A stretch of 64,000 bases of DNA from Nelumbo lutea (lineage: Eukaryota; Streptophyta; Magnoliopsida; Proteales; Nelumbonaceae): assembly GCA_022828595.1 (NCBI GenBank), contig JAKGHH010000001.1:67948401-68012400 (forward strand). Reading direction: 5' to 3'. Within the stretch, counting starts at the first letter, position 1. Every line of letters begins with the position of its first letter. The position numbers and the translations under genes are program-made. A model generated the notes under the pieces. The model saw only the letters and a list, made by a program, of their open reading frames with translations, ran no database searches and was not told the origin of the DNA. This document shows positions 32,101 through 45,031 of this stretch, piece by piece.

Positions 32101-33874
32101 CTGGAATTAGCGAACACACCCTTGTACATGTCCAGACATGCAAGTGGGGGGCTCAACCAGACGTTGTGCCTTGGTCGAAACCGTTGAGAACTGAGACCTT
32201 GCAACCCTTACAACCTCTAAAATACATTCAAAATTCCAAAAAGAAACTAACTCAAAATTTTCACCTCGTAGCAAAGGGAACAAAGTAATTAGAGAAGACT
32301 ACACAAATCGGACGCTAAATCCATCAAATTGTCTTCACTCTCAACACCAAGAACAAGAAAAATTAAAATACCAAAGAAACAACCAAGCCGGAAGAACAAA
32401 ACAAAATAATAGAACTATTCATGAGTTTGCACTGTAAATAGTGAGTAGATTGATTTTGAGATCAGCCATTTCAAAGTCTTGATTAGCATTCCTAGACTGT
32501 TTGATTTCACCTAATCTGATTAAATTAATAGAAGAAGCTCCGTAAATTCTTTAGATAGTTCGAAAGCACGTAGGATTAGACTATTATAACTGCAGCCCGA
32601 GGATTTTAGATGGTGAGAACTCAAAATGTTGGTAGAAATGCCTAATCTGAGAGAGAGAGAGAGGAGGCAGTGCAATTAAGAACCAAACCTATGATTCAAT
32701 GATCCAATTATCAAATGTCTTCTTCCTACGCTGCACTTTTGATCTTTAAGCTCAGATGCTATATTAGATTTCACGGTGGAAGATTATGACAAGAGCACAC
32801 CAAGAAGCCGGCTAGAGAAAAGTTGATACTTTAGTGCTGAGTGCCCGATATTGCATGCATTGGATCTGCACCGCCGCATGGATCTCTCGTTATGTGGGAT
32901 CACTAGTAAACAATAAGTGGACACCATAACAGTGGTGGTAACAGTCCCGCCCATGGGCGGTGATTCTTACCTGATTTACAGAAGAGGGATGGAGGGTAAT
33001 ATTTGACTTTAGAAAACTTTAATACATCACGTGATCTTACATATGTACGGATTTTGACGTTAACAGGTGCTAATGGTAAGGGTAGTTTAAGAAATTTGTC
33101 CAAAATAATATATAGTATATTAATATACATATACATATATATATATGGCCCAAGATACATAGAATCACTTGGGTGGTGTTTGGTATGGCTTCCATTTAAT
33201 TGATAAACGGTGCCATGTCATTGCCATGTGGGCATTTGTCCGATATTTCGCATGCCTATTTATCTTATAAATTTTTGTCTTGGTTTACATGCAAGCCAAC
33301 CGTTGAGGGAAGTTTCATTTTAACATTTCCCCCAACACAAAGGTATTTATTTACTATTCTGCTTATGCAGGTCTAATGGTACCTAGTGGCGTCTAACTAT
33401 CAACAAATACTAGAAAAATATTTATCAACCACTTTTTCTCGATTTTGAAGACAAATCAAGTAGAAACATTTATTTCATAAACCAAACATATACTTGGTCA
33501 CATGAGCCTTCTTTTTTGAACAATGTGGTTGTGTTCAAGAAGTTGTGTTAAAAAAAATGGGGATTTTACTAATTCATGAACCAACAACAAAATAAAAATG
33601 CCTTCCAAAATATTGATTGTATTTATAAACCACAAAAAGAATACTCCTTACTTAATGGGTAGGAGTCAATGTTTTGGAATTGTAAGTTTAGGAGATAAAT
33701 GCCACAAATGAAAGTTCAAGGGCGCTTCGTCATTACCCCAAAGCACAAGATGGTAATGTCTAACCAATAAACATTAACCAACTAGGTTCAGTGTATTCAA
33801 TCTGAACCCAATCCAAAGTCATTTTAACCCGTAACTTTCCAAGCACCTACTCAAGTGTGCATAACCAGCATATA
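32101..33874. other. Intergenic
   Basis: No gene recognised. A (GA)n run lies near 32650 and a (TA)n run near 33110-33145. ggtggtgtttggtatgg near 33173 resembles the left end of the MITEs at 27110 and 40265, but no right end is clear. Confidence 0.4.
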
Positions 33875-36800
33875 TTTATACTACTTATAAAAGTACGACT
33901 GAGGATGTATTGGCTTCTAAATTTTTTTACTAAAATGTTCTTCATCTTGAATTTAGTTCATTATCTCCATTAAAAGGACATAAAATGTAAGTAAAAGAAT
34001 ACCATTAAGTACATTCAATTACCTCTCATTAAGTGCATTCATACACAATAATTATTAATAGAATGAAATTTTATATTTTTAAAATAAATATAGAAATGAA
34101 ATCATATTTTTCATGTAGGTAGTGGGTAAGTAGTTAAATCATTTGGATCAAATGGATAATTTCATGATGTCATAAATAAATAATACAAATTTAAAAATAT
34201 AAAAAATACTTTTGTTTATCATCATTAAATTCCACTAATAAAATTTTATATTTTTAAAATAAACCTAGAAATGAAATCATATTTTTCATATAGGTGGTGG
34301 GTAAATACTTCAACCATTTGGGTCAAATGCATAATTTCATGATGTCATAAATAAACAATACAAATTTAGAAATATAAAAAATACAAAAAAATATAAAAAA
34401 AAAAGAAATTAGAAAAAAATGAACACGTTCTATTATTATATATTTGTCATATTAAAAAATAAGTATGATAAAATAGACATAATTTTATTAATGATAAACA
34501 TCAAATATACAACTTAAAACCGATGGAAAATTAAACCATCTTCCTATCTAGGGGGTGGGTTAGTGGTTCAACTTCTCAAGTCAAATAGGTTAGCCCATGA
34601 TGTATAATTAAAATAATTTTTTTTAAATAAAATAATACCAAAAAATGAAACAATTTGGGACACATCTATAATATTATATACTAATAGTATAAATAAAAAT
34701 AAATATGATAAACGATAATTATTTTATCAATGATATAAATGAAATGCAAAATTTAAAATCAGTTTGGAAATGAAAACAATTCCATATCTAGATGTTAGGT
34801 AGGTCAATGATCTAACATTCCGGGTCAAATGGGTCAATCTATGATGTCATAACTATAACTATATATATATATAAATTCAAAGAAAAATACAAATTTTATA
34901 TATAAAGCATTTTGATACAATTCTATTGTTATATATTTACCATATTAAACAAAAATAAATATGAAAATAAGAATTACTTTTATCAATAATGAAAATGGAA
35001 TACATGATTTAAAATCAACCAAAAAAGCAAAATGGTTTTTCCATCCAAGTGGTGGGTTTGCGGTTAAACTATCCATGTCAAATGGATTAACACATGATGT
35101 TATTGTTAAATAATAACATACATAAAATTCTAGAAAATATAGAAATTTGTTGATAATTTTAGGTACATTCTATAATATTATATATTTATCATATAAAAAT
35201 GTTGATTAATGAGAATTATTTTCATTAACGTTAGAAATGGGATAAAAATTATGATAAAAAAATAAAGGGCATTAATGTCTTACACATGACCTGACTAACC
35301 ATGTCAAATGGTTCAATAATTTAATTAGCTAGGTCATTATAGGCAAGTGGTTTGGTAGGGATGCAAATAGATCAGATCATATTTGAATCAAAGTATATTA
35401 AAATTTGATCTAATTCGAAGATTAGACCAGATCTCATAAATATTGATTTGAATTCGAATCCGACCAAGATGTCAAATATTCGAATCAGATACAATCCAAT
35501 TTAATTTAAAAAATAATAAATTATTAAAAGAAAAAGAAAATATAATAGTTGAAATAAAAAAACAAAAAATATAAGTATTTTTTCAACTTTTTCCATCATT
35601 AAAAAGTTTATAAAAATGCAATACAAATAACATAGTTATAAATAAATAACAAATAATATGTATATTATATATAAATAATATATACTATATAAATAATATA
35701 TATATAAATAGTATATATTATTTATATATATAAATAATATATACACTATATATATAAATAATTTATTTGACCATAATATTAAAAACCAATGTTCAAACAA
35801 TATATTGGAATTGCATTTCATCTTGGTAAATAAGTAATTTTTAGTATCTCATAAATTAAATAATAAAAAATAAAAATATAGAACTTTTTATAAATTTTAT
35901 AAAAAAGAATTTCAACATACATTAATATTATATATTCTTCATATTAAACAAAAATATATTTGAAAGAATGAGAATTATTGTTAGTAAAGATAGAAATGGC
36001 TAAATTTTAAAGGAAAAAATGAATTAATGTCTTAATCATAGTCCATTTTTCTGGTTAAATAGATTAACAGTTCAACTAGTAAGGTTACTTGATTGTTGAT
36101 TATTATCATCATCATCATTTAATACTGCCATGTGCAAAAATAAGAATTACTTTTATTAATGATGAAAATGGAATACATGATTTAAAATCAACCGAAAAAG
36201 AAAAAAAATGATTTTTCTATCCAAGTGGTGGGTTAGTGATTCAACTATCCATGTCAAATGGATCAACACATGTTGTTATTATTACATAATAAAATACATA
36301 AAATTCTAGAAAATGTAGAAATTTGTAGATAATTTTGGGTACATTCTATATTATTATTTATTTATCATACAAAAAAGTTTGATTAATGATAATTATTTTC
36401 GTTAATAATAAAAATGGGAGAAAATTAGGATAAAAAATAATGAACATTAATGTCTAACACATGACCCCACTAAGCATGTCAAATGGTTCAATGATTTAAT
36501 TAGATAGATCATTGTAGGCAAGTAGTTTGGTAGGGATGTAAACAAATCGGATCAGATTTGAATCAGGGTATATTCGAATTCTGTTCAATCCGAAGATCTG
36601 ATCGAATCCCATAAATATTGATTCAAATCTAAATCCGATCAAGATGTTGGATATCTGAATCTGATACAATCCAATTTAATTTAAAAATAATAAATTATTA
36701 AAAGGAAAAGAAAATATAATAGTTGAAATAAAGAAAAACAAAAAATATAAGTATTTTTTGAACTATGTTCATCATATAAGAACTTGACAAAAATGCAATA

Positions 36801-37247
36801 TAAATAACATATTTTTAAGTAAGTAATAAATAACATATATTTTATATATAAAAATAATTGATTTGACCACAATATTTAAAACCAATATTCAAACAATATA
36901 TTGGAATTGCATTTCCTCTTGGTAAATAAGTAATTTTTGTTATCTCATAAATTAAATAATAAAAAATAAAAATATAGAATTTTTTATAAATTTTATAGAA
37001 AAATTTGGACATGCATTAATAATATATATTCTTTATATTAAACAAAAATATTTTTGAAAAATAAGAATTATTGTTAGTAAAAATTGAAATGGCTAAAATA
37101 CAAAGAAAATGAATTAATATCTTAATTATAGTCCATTTTCTTGGTTAAATAGATTAATGATTCAACCAATAATGTTATTTGATTGCTTACTATTATCATC
37201 ATCATCATTTAATATTGCCACGTGCAATGCACGTACACTTTTACTAG
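33875..37247 (+). mobile_element. Non-autonomous Helitron 1
   Basis: The 3' end has the hairpin ACGTGC-AAT-GCACGT (37220-37234), then CTAG at 37244-37247, followed by T: the standard Helitron end. The likely 5' end, TTTATACTACTTATAAAAGT after an A, is a one-base variant of the usual TC start. No Rep or helicase frame is present; the longest frames are AT-rich chance frames. Boundaries are firm at the 3' end and tentative at the 5' end. Confidence 0.65.
34963..37219 (+). repeat. 1.1 kb tandem duplication inside Helitron 1
   Basis: 34963-36134 and 36135-37219 run in parallel: both start aaaataagaattactttta, pass tcaaatggttcaat and tttggtagggatg, and end tattatcatcatcatcattt. Related shorter units (ggtcaaatg..catgatgtcat) recur upstream at about 34150, 34320, 34580 and 34830. 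Confidence 0.8.
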
Positions 37248-37249
37248 TA

Positions 37250-38643
37250 TCTATAATATAAAGAGGAAAGTATGAGAGTTGAAATGTCTGTCACCACATG
37301 TCTCACATGTTGCTCTTTGGTTTGTCACTCTCCACACATGTGATCTATTTCAATTGAATAACAAAAAGAGCCTCTACATTTTGATATCAAGACTCTTATT
37401 TAAGCACATTAGCACCCTTATTTAAGTATGTTTAATTAACTAATATAGAGGTTATTTTAATTGTTTATTGTCATTATTGTAATGGACTAGTGGGTGCCCA
37501 AAATAGGACTGGTTTCTCCACAAAATCTTCTCTTTGTGAATCCCACTCCATGGATTTCTTCAAATCTTCCATTATGGTTTTGAATATAATGGACATATCC
37601 ATAGATTGATTGCCTCTTAAGTTTTACCTTTTTCTTACCCCTAACGTTTTTAATATGCATCAAATGTGATTGACTCTTATCTCGCGCCCTCCTCAGCCTC
37701 ACTCTTCCTCTTTCCACCACCACCAGTAAGCCACTACTAGCAAAGGAGTCTTTCGTTCTCAGTTCAATAGGTATAAATCTATTTTTTTTCTTTATTTATT
37801 TTTTCTTCTTCCTCAGGGCTTTCACCCATTCTTATGCTTTCAACATCTGTGTTTTTCATGTCCTATGGTTGTCTATGTCTTAATCTTTTAGGAATCATTT
37901 TTTTAATGGTTATGATAGCATTCTTGGTTTGATGGATATTTCCAAGTTCCAACAACTAATAGGAAATGGCTGCAACCTAAAGTTGTGGTTTAGAAAAACC
38001 CTTCCATTTGCTTTTGTGGCTATTGGTGGTGAATTTGGATACCAACTTAACGAAATTTGGAGAGGAGTCTCCTTTTAGTAGCGAAGATGTCAATCAAGTT
38101 CAAGTATTGATAAAATTTTGTTCCACTACAATGAATTTCTATGGAAGGTATATCTAATGGACTTTTGTTCTCACAAGATTATAATGGCTTTTGTTTATGT
38201 GTTTAGGCAGGGTCATAGTGAAATTGTGAGAGGATCTCTGAGCTGTAATGGACGTAGTACTTGAAGAAATTAGGTTCTTTGTTGGACTTGCAAATGGTCC
38301 GGCCATTGATATTGTATCCATCAATGTTTCAGTCCGATCATTTCTCTCTCTCTCATCCAGCCTCTAACCATGATTTTTGCATTAGTTTTTCTATTTTCCA
38401 CTCTATAGTCAAAAAAATTGTTCAAAGCCCTATTTTCTATTTTTAAATTCTAACTAACTAAAATGACATTTTGTCAGTTGCTCTTAGTATTATGCTCATA
38501 CTTTAGTCTCGAATATCAAGCCTTGAACTTGACATTATAAATATGTAAAACATATCTTCGAAGTGATGATATCCTTATAAAGTATTTTATCTCATCTACT
38601 ACCACTTCCTCTTTTCTTGTACATCGTACGGGTTTTTCGCTAG
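37250..38643 (+). mobile_element. Non-autonomous Helitron 2
   Basis: Starts TCTATAATATAAAGAGGAAAG after an A, two bases after Helitron 1. It ends CGTACGGGTTTTTCGCTAG at 38643, followed by T. The interior (1.4 kb) has a 78-codon minus frame at 37487-37723 and a 61-codon plus frame at 38261-38446, neither recognised; captured host sequence is possible. Confidence 0.68.
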
Positions 38644-38766
38644 TTATATCAAAAGCTGAAATTTTATTTTTTCGGACTCATGTGAACAGTTCAAGTGTTC
38701 ATAAGTGAAGTGCTTGAAAGGATGCAAGTGAAATTAAGTTCACCTGTCCCTCCCATGAAACACTTA

Positions 38767-39038
38767 GGGTCAGTTTGGTTTGTAGTTAGAAATGGAATCA
38801 AAATCTATCATAATTGGAATCGGTGTGGTCGATCTATTTCTCCGGTCTGTTTGCTTTAGATGAGAATTGGTGTCAGTAAGAATGGATTCCCATTCCTAGA
38901 GAAGAGGGAATGGCCATTTCCTCAAAAGGAGGAATGCCATTCCACCAGTAATGGAAATGAGATTCTGATTCTATCTAACCAAACAGTTGGGGTTTTATTC
39001 CGATTCAGACCCTCTATTCCTACAAGGAAAATGGACCC
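38767..39038. mobile_element. Harbinger/Tourist-like MITE
   Basis: Left end GGGTCAGTTTGGTTTG, right end AAAATGGACCC, flanked by tta and taa. The interior has gggaatgg/ccattcc motifs as in the MITE at 25346, so the two are relatives. Confidence 0.6.
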
Positions 39039-40264
39039 TAAGTTCTATTCTTTGTGAAACCCGTATTTACTTACAATTATTCTAGAGAGTTTCTTTGTGA
39101 AACCTGGTAGATTAGTTACCACTTTTATGATATGGATTGATTATTTATCAGATTTTTAGTCCAATATCATAATCAATCTTTCTTTTCTTTTAATATTATT
39201 ACTAAAAGAGATCCGTCTACTATACGGTCTGATGTTAAAATATGTCCACGTTTTATCAAAGAGCAGTGAGTAAATTTAAACAACCGTATGTTTGATTTTT
39301 AAGTACATAGAATAGATACCAAAGGTTCATGGTTCAGTGCAGACTACAGAGTGCAGAGATGTCTCAAGCTGGGCTGTCCAATAAGCCTTTATTATTCAAG
39401 GTCTGATGGGCTGCTTTTGGGGCTGGACTCTGGACAGAGGGAATTGAAATTTTGAAACCAGACTACTTGAGTTGAGACCACTCGTCAACCATCGCAAGCA
39501 ACATAATAATGGAGGGTATTAGATCTGCTCTTCACACAGGGCGCCTCACAATGACCATACAAACGAACATTTCTCATAAATACTAACACTTTAAATACGG
39601 AAGGATGTATTTGTTGGCAGGGCCCATCCACCCAATTAGGCCCATTGGATTGTTTATGCATCAAAACCTAACATCTAATGGGTCCCACTTTCAAAATTTA
39701 AGCGGAAAGGTAGGGTAAGTGGTAGTGGTAAGGTCGTAGCGGTAGCGCTTTTATTATTATTTAACTTGTTGAAGTAAAAGAGTAATCCCGTAATATTGAA
39801 CCCAAAGAAGGGCAATAAGCGAGACAACAAAATCCAAAGGGATAAAGAGGCGGGCCACTTTACACAACCACCTACTACTCCCACCAATGACCAATCAGCT
39901 CGACTCTGACACGTCGTATTCTCCACTCAGAGGATGACACCGACGCAGACCTATTTTTTGAAAACCTTGCTTTACCCTTTGCACTTTCGCAGGTGGTGAG
40001 GGTGGAATCGTGTGATATGAATTCACATCTACGCCCCACACCCCACAGAGCGCCCCAAAAACATCCAACAACCGTGTATTGGGAGCATGTTCCCAATGCA
40101 TGCTGAGATGTGCATGTAGAGCGTTTTGGGGGCACAGATGTGAATCATTCCCCTCGTCTTGTGAATGGTCACATGACAAATTTAAACCATTGACCTGATT
40201 TCGAAATATCTGCATTCTTGAAGGTGACTGAGTGAGGATTTTTCTCTTAATGGATGATTATGGT
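39039..40264. other. Intergenic with a fold-back segment
   Basis: No gene recognised. At 40019-40150 gaattcacatct and agatgtgaatc flank cgccccaaaaac/gttttgggggc, so the segment can fold on itself. Confidence 0.4.
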
Positions 40265-40632
40265 GGTGTTTGGGATGGATGCTGTTTTTTGATAATCATT
40301 TTTTCCTAAAACAGTGCTACATAAGCATGTTATTTTCTTAAAAAACATTTTCTTAGATTTTTATTTGGTACTATTGTTGTTGTTGCCACATAGGCATTTT
40401 TCAATGTCACATCATCACACTAATGTTAGCAATAGTAGAAACAAGGGAAAAAACCAAAAATGGCATTTTCTCAAACCACACCTTTCTGGATTTCCAAGGT
40501 GTGGTCTAAGAAAACCTTTTTTGGAAAAACGATTAACCAAATAGCAGGTATTTTCTTAGAAAATGGATTTCTGATGTGATGCTGATGTGGCACCATTTTA
40601 TGAGGAAACAACACCGATTCCAAGCAACTATT
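40265..40632. mobile_element. Possible MITE
   Basis: Starts GGTGTTTGGGATGGATGCTG; a weak inverted partner (aaacaacaccgattccaagcaac) ends near 40632. No clear target duplication. Confidence 0.3.
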
Positions 40633-40845
40633 ATATGTTAGGTGTGAATACATACACTTGCTGGTATTAGAATTTCCTGAGTGCTCATTTGGGTAGTTTG
40701 AAATTGGATCGATTATAACATAGTTTCATCATCTCCACCCACTTACAAAAAGAGAATAGCTCGAAAAATGCAAGATTGAAATCAAGTTCAGACCTAAGCT
40801 ATCCCTTATTATAAGTGCAAAGCTCAGCCCAACCCATGATCACCC

Positions 40846-40852
40846 TGAGAGA

Positions 40853-40889
<37 letters not shown>

Positions 40890-40900
40890 GGAGAGAGAGG
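40846..40900. repeat. (GA)n microsatellite
   Basis: A run of gagaga broken by a few g and c bases. Confidence 0.9.
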
Positions 40901-40957
40901 CACATTTTATTTATAGAAGTTTGGGGTCCAAGGACCTCACCTTATTACGTGATTTCA

Positions 40958-41414
40958 GGCCATGTTTGGTGGTCTTTTCTCCAATAAGCACTTAAATAAG
41001 CATTTGTGACTATTTTATCCTTCATTTTCTTTCAAATTTATGAAAAGCACTTTTATGAAAGCACTTTTATGAAAGTACTTTTATAAAAGCACTTTTATGG
41101 AAGTATTTTTGTAAAAGCACTTTTATGGAAGTACTTTTATAAAAGCACTATTACAAAAGCACTATTAAAAGTACTTTTAGGGATAGTTTTATAAGTGGTA
41201 TTTTCATATTCAAATAGGGATAATTTTGGAATAAAAAAATAAATAAGTGCTTATTGTAGCACTTAAAAAAAGTTGAAAATTTGGGCTTAAAAAACAAGCC
41301 CTCATTTTTAAAATAAGCACTTATTTCGGGCTTATTTCCCAAACACCAATAAGTGTTGAGTGGTGTGTCCCAACCCAAATAAGCACTTATTTTTAAGCAC
41401 TCCCAAACATGGCC
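40958..41414. mobile_element. Harbinger/Tourist-like MITE
   Basis: GGCCATGTTTGG at the left and CCAAACATGGCC at the right are perfect 12-bp inverted ends. The flanks tca and tta differ by one base. Inside, 41040-41165 is a tandem array of aaagcacttttatg-type 17-18 bp units. The LINE fragment begins at its right edge. Confidence 0.7.
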
Positions 41415-41574
41415 TTAATCATACTTTCATAACACTTATTTCTAAAATTTCCTCCCTTACGAAAGTCAAACAATATAGGCCAAGTAGTTTATGTAATGTT
41501 TTGTATAAAATAATCTCAAAACTGTTGGCTAACCAACTAAAACCTTTGCTGCAAAAGTATATATACCTTATTAG
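41415..41574 (+). pseudogene. LINE (L1-type) reverse transcriptase fragment, left part
   Basis: NHTFITLISKISSLTKVKQY followed by RPSSLCNVLYKIISKLLANQ, the typical start of a plant LINE reverse transcriptase (usually LIPK..RPISLCNV..KI..K.LANR). It is cut at 41574 by the hAT MITE and resumes after 63308. Confidence 0.82.
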
Positions 41575-41894
41575 TAGGGCTGTTCACGGGTCGGGTTGGG
41601 TCGGTTTACTATTTTTTTTTCAACCGGCCCAACTTGGTCGGGTTACCTTAAGATTAAATTGAAACTGACCCTCTATTAAGCAAAACTAACCTGGTCAGTT
41701 AAGGTTGGTTTGTGTCAGTTTTGGTTTAAGTATATACATTTCCGAAATATATATTTCAGCTTTAAATATATATATATTCAAAAATATACATATTATATAT
41801 AATATTTCATAATATATTTTTTGGAAATATATTTAAAACTGAAATATACATTTCAGAAATATATATTTAAAACTAAAATATGCATATTATATAT

Positions 41895-42489
41895 TGATAG
41901 TGCATGATCTGAATGCTCCTAGCTAGAAGGCAGCTTGGACGTCAGTACGAAGTAGACTAGTTGAGCTACAAGACAAATGGATTAGAGAACCTAGGGTGGC
42001 TAACCCAGCGAGGTCGCTCCGATGCTTAAGTCAGTAACTTGAGAGCTAGAATGCATTGTATCACACGTACCTTGGTCTCAAGGTCTGATGCCCTTATATA
42101 GTTGGGTTGCTGTGGGTCTCACAAAACATTCCCAAGATCTTCGGCCCGAGCCGTAGGAGTTTATTCCGCTTCGGAAGGTGGATAACGTGCTAGCCAATAA
42201 GGCTTATCGTGTCCATCCGATTTGGGCGGGATGAGGATAAGGCCTACAATTGTGCGATGTGATCCCGTAAGGCTTGAAGACAGTTGGCAGGCTTCTAGAA
42301 TCTGCTATATGTCACTTCAATAGGCCTGGTCATCCGAGGTACTCGGGCTTCGGTGCTATCCGAAGTGACCGAGACACTCGAGGTGACCCATCCTGTAGAG
42401 GTGGCCGAAGGTGCTGAGTTATAATCTAGCTGGCAGGTTGCGCCCACGTGTTCTCCATCTATTAGATCAGGCCAAATCACCCCTCATCA
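41895..42489 (-). repeat. Element E 3' LTR
   Basis: Pairs with 62458-63082. A TATA box on the - strand (complement of cccttatatagttg near 42091-42104). The inner neighbour tttcccccactccccgtg (42491 on) is the complement of the polypurine tract. Confidence 0.9.
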
Positions 42490-42752
42490 ATTTTCCCCCA
42501 CTCCCCGTGCTGGGGGTTCTGACCCAGTGTGGGGAGTTCATGACGAGTTGAGGTGGATTTGGTCTTGAATACCCTCTGAGTTGATGGCTAGTTTTGGTGG
42601 TTTGACATCGATGACCCGCCCATAGGCTACTTAACTCCACGGACGTCAAAACATGCACTCAACCGATTTTAACCTCAGGAGGCGTAAGACCAATTTCCAT
42701 GGGAGTCATCGGATCATGTTGATCCTGACCGTCCAAGATCGGCTACAGTGGC

Positions 42753-42760
42753 TATAAATA
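42753..42760 (+). promoter_or_regulatory. TATA box of the antisense gene in element E
   Basis: gtggcTATAAATAgggg, 264 bp from the LTR edge. The same motif and distance as in element A, although much of the flanking sequence has diverged. Confidence 0.65.
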
Positions 42761-42970
42761 GGGGCCTTAGAGTTCCTTTTACCTCGCCTTATATTACGTG
42801 TTCGTGTTCTTGAGGTCGCACGTCTTTCCTCCATGTCAGTGTTACCTGCCCCTATCTTTGAATTCGTCTCCTTTCTTCGATCTTTAGGAAAGTTGCCCTT
42901 GTTCCTTGCCTACATTTTCTCCGATTTGGAATGTTTTGTCCTTGTGTTGAAACATATAGTTTATTTGACA

Positions 42971-45031
42971 TGAGTGGTGAGTCAACCAAGGCCGAGGAGG
43001 GTACCTTGGTCAGGTCCAATTCTGTCAAGACAAGTGCTTCATTGCAAAGTTCCAGATCTAGCCCATCAAAGGTGGATACCTCAGTTCAGGGGCGCGAGGT
43101 TTTCGGGCAAGAAACCTCGACCTTGCATCACTCTCAGAAGTCGGGACCAGACGTCTTCGGTCCTTCTGTAATGATGGCGGAGAGGCTCCGAGGGCTAACT
43201 GCTTACTATAGGTTCCTCGAGGACCATGGTTGGAGCATTCCATTAGAGGGGTAACCTTGGGACCATGATCCCGACGAGATGGTGGTGTTCGAAGAGCAGT
43301 TGACTACCGGACTGCGCTTCCCGCTCCATCCCTTTATCATCAAGATCATCAAAATTTTCAACATGTACCATAGACCACCTCCACCCAAATTCTGTTCGTA
43401 CCATTGTAGGCCTCACCTCCCTTTTCCACGACTACGAAAGACCCTTAACTTTAGACATATTCAGCTCGATCTGTTCAATTAAAAAGAATCTTGCCAGTAT
43501 CTCTTTGTCCAAAAAGCGTAGTTATTACCTAACCCCCTGACCTGGGTACAAAGTCCTGTTCGATTACCCTAACAAGGTCTTGACCTGGAAGAGACGCTAC
43601 TTCATTGTTTCCGTAGCTGGGGGATGGTCGTTCCCAACACACTGGAGGACAGCCATCAATGACCCCAACATCAGACTGGACAAAGAAACGAAGAAGGAAA
43701 TCTGGTCCTAGGCAAAGCTCAGGTTAGGTCTGAAGGGTTTTCTGGCTGAGAAGAAACTAATCAACACGGGGTTGAGCCAGGGTTGGTCTTCACTTAGGCA
43801 CGCACACACTTAGTATTTTTGCTCCATTTTCTGCTAATTGGGCATGTCTTCTTCGCAGGAATCATGTTGGATATCCCGATCTCTAAGCTTTTCTCTGACA
43901 TGAAGAAGAAGAAGAAGAGGAAGGTGTCTCATGCCAATCCCCCAACCGCCGAGCCCGTTGCTGCTCCTACTATTCCTGTTGCTCCGACAAGGAGGGAGGA
44001 TGCCCCGGTGATCGACCTGGTTGAAGATGACCAGGGGCCAAGCCGCCAGTTCATGAGCCTGAGGTGGCCTAGGAGCCCGAGCCCCGGCCCATCCAACCCA
44101 AGGTTGTTGCTTCTGACACAATCCCCGAGGAGGGCCAAAGCATCTTCGATGCTCAAGTCGCCACTCTCAAGAGCAAGGAGGCTGTCTTCCCCGCCAAAGT
44201 CTCTAAGTACACCGAGATGCCGTGCTCTAAGCTTGTTGCCACGACTTGGGGTCATTTGATGGTGGTATGCTTCTGAACTCACTCCTTTACCCCTTGTGTT
44301 TTCTACCTTACTAATCGATGTGATTTTCTTGCAGACAAACTCAATGATCCATTCGCTAGTGGAGCAGTCTAATCATCAAATGGCATTGTTGCAACTCTCC
44401 AAATCGAAGGCGAAGAGTTTGGAAGCCTAGATATTTGCTAATGAGGCCAAAGCACAATCCGCCAAGTCTAAGGTGACAGAGTGCTAGACCAAGATGTTGA
44501 AGGCTATGGATTTGGCGAGGAAGTGGGAGGCCAAGGCGAAGTGGAGAGATGAGTGTATTCGCGAACTAGAAAAAGAGGTCGAAGATCACAAGGCTCTCCT
44601 TGCCGATCGTGAGGCCATCTTATCTCAAGAGATAAAGGAGGTCAGTGCTCTTGCTGTTCGGGCTTACAAGGCTTCTCCAAAGTTCAATGATTTTGTGAAC
44701 AAAACAGCTACCTCGGCATTCCACAAGGGCTTCAAAGTTTGTCACTAGTTGGCTATGCGTGAATTCCCTCATCTCGACCTCAAACCACTCACTACCATCG
44801 GAGTTTCTACGGAGACGGTGATCCAAGCAAAGGAGGAAGACCCAGACTCCGAGGAGGATGGTGATGACAACATCAGTGAGGAAGATGGAGGGAAATTGAG
44901 CAGCTCAGACATGGAAGTCGACAAGGTCATGGAGACCGATGAGGTTGCTGCTATGAACACATCTATGGAAGTGGACCCGACAAGAGATCCGGAGCACATC
45001 AAAGGAGGGGGCGAGGAGCCCCATCAAGACT
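42971..45031 (+). pseudogene. Antisense gene of element E (Transposase_28-like domain, coiled coil, acidic tail), broken
   Basis: Homologue of the 6942-8952 gene. From ATG 42971: MSGESTKAEEGTLVRSNSV, a Ser-rich leader, then a stop at about 43252. MVVFEEQLTTGLRFPLHPFI follows, the Transposase_28-like core, then a frame change, YPNKVLTWKRRYFIV and GGWSFPTHWRTAI. Exon 2 begins near 43859 (MLDIPISKLFSDMKKKKKRK, a likely nuclear signal) and holds VIDLVEDDQG. An intron at 44262-44334 (GT..AG) sits at the same place as in A. Exon 3 is a coiled coil (RDECIRELEKEVEDHKALL), then FHKGFKVCH, FPHLDLKPL and a long acidic tail (DSEEDGDDNISEEDGG) to 45031. Several stops make it a pseudogene. The homologue in A shows that the whole architecture is inherited. 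Confidence 0.78.

Noticed and set aside
31873..32204. Minus-strand frames of 63 and 97 codons
   Set aside because: Not recognised; they overlap the likely GUB_WAK remainder and the left one runs into the element G LTR.
35636..36872. Tyr/Ile/Leu-rich minus frames resembling membrane segments
   Set aside because: They come from ata/tat runs in the AT-rich Helitron; no other support.
39990..40160. Fold-back segment as a Mutator-type MITE
   Set aside because: The inverted arms are short and imperfect, and no 9-bp target duplication is visible.
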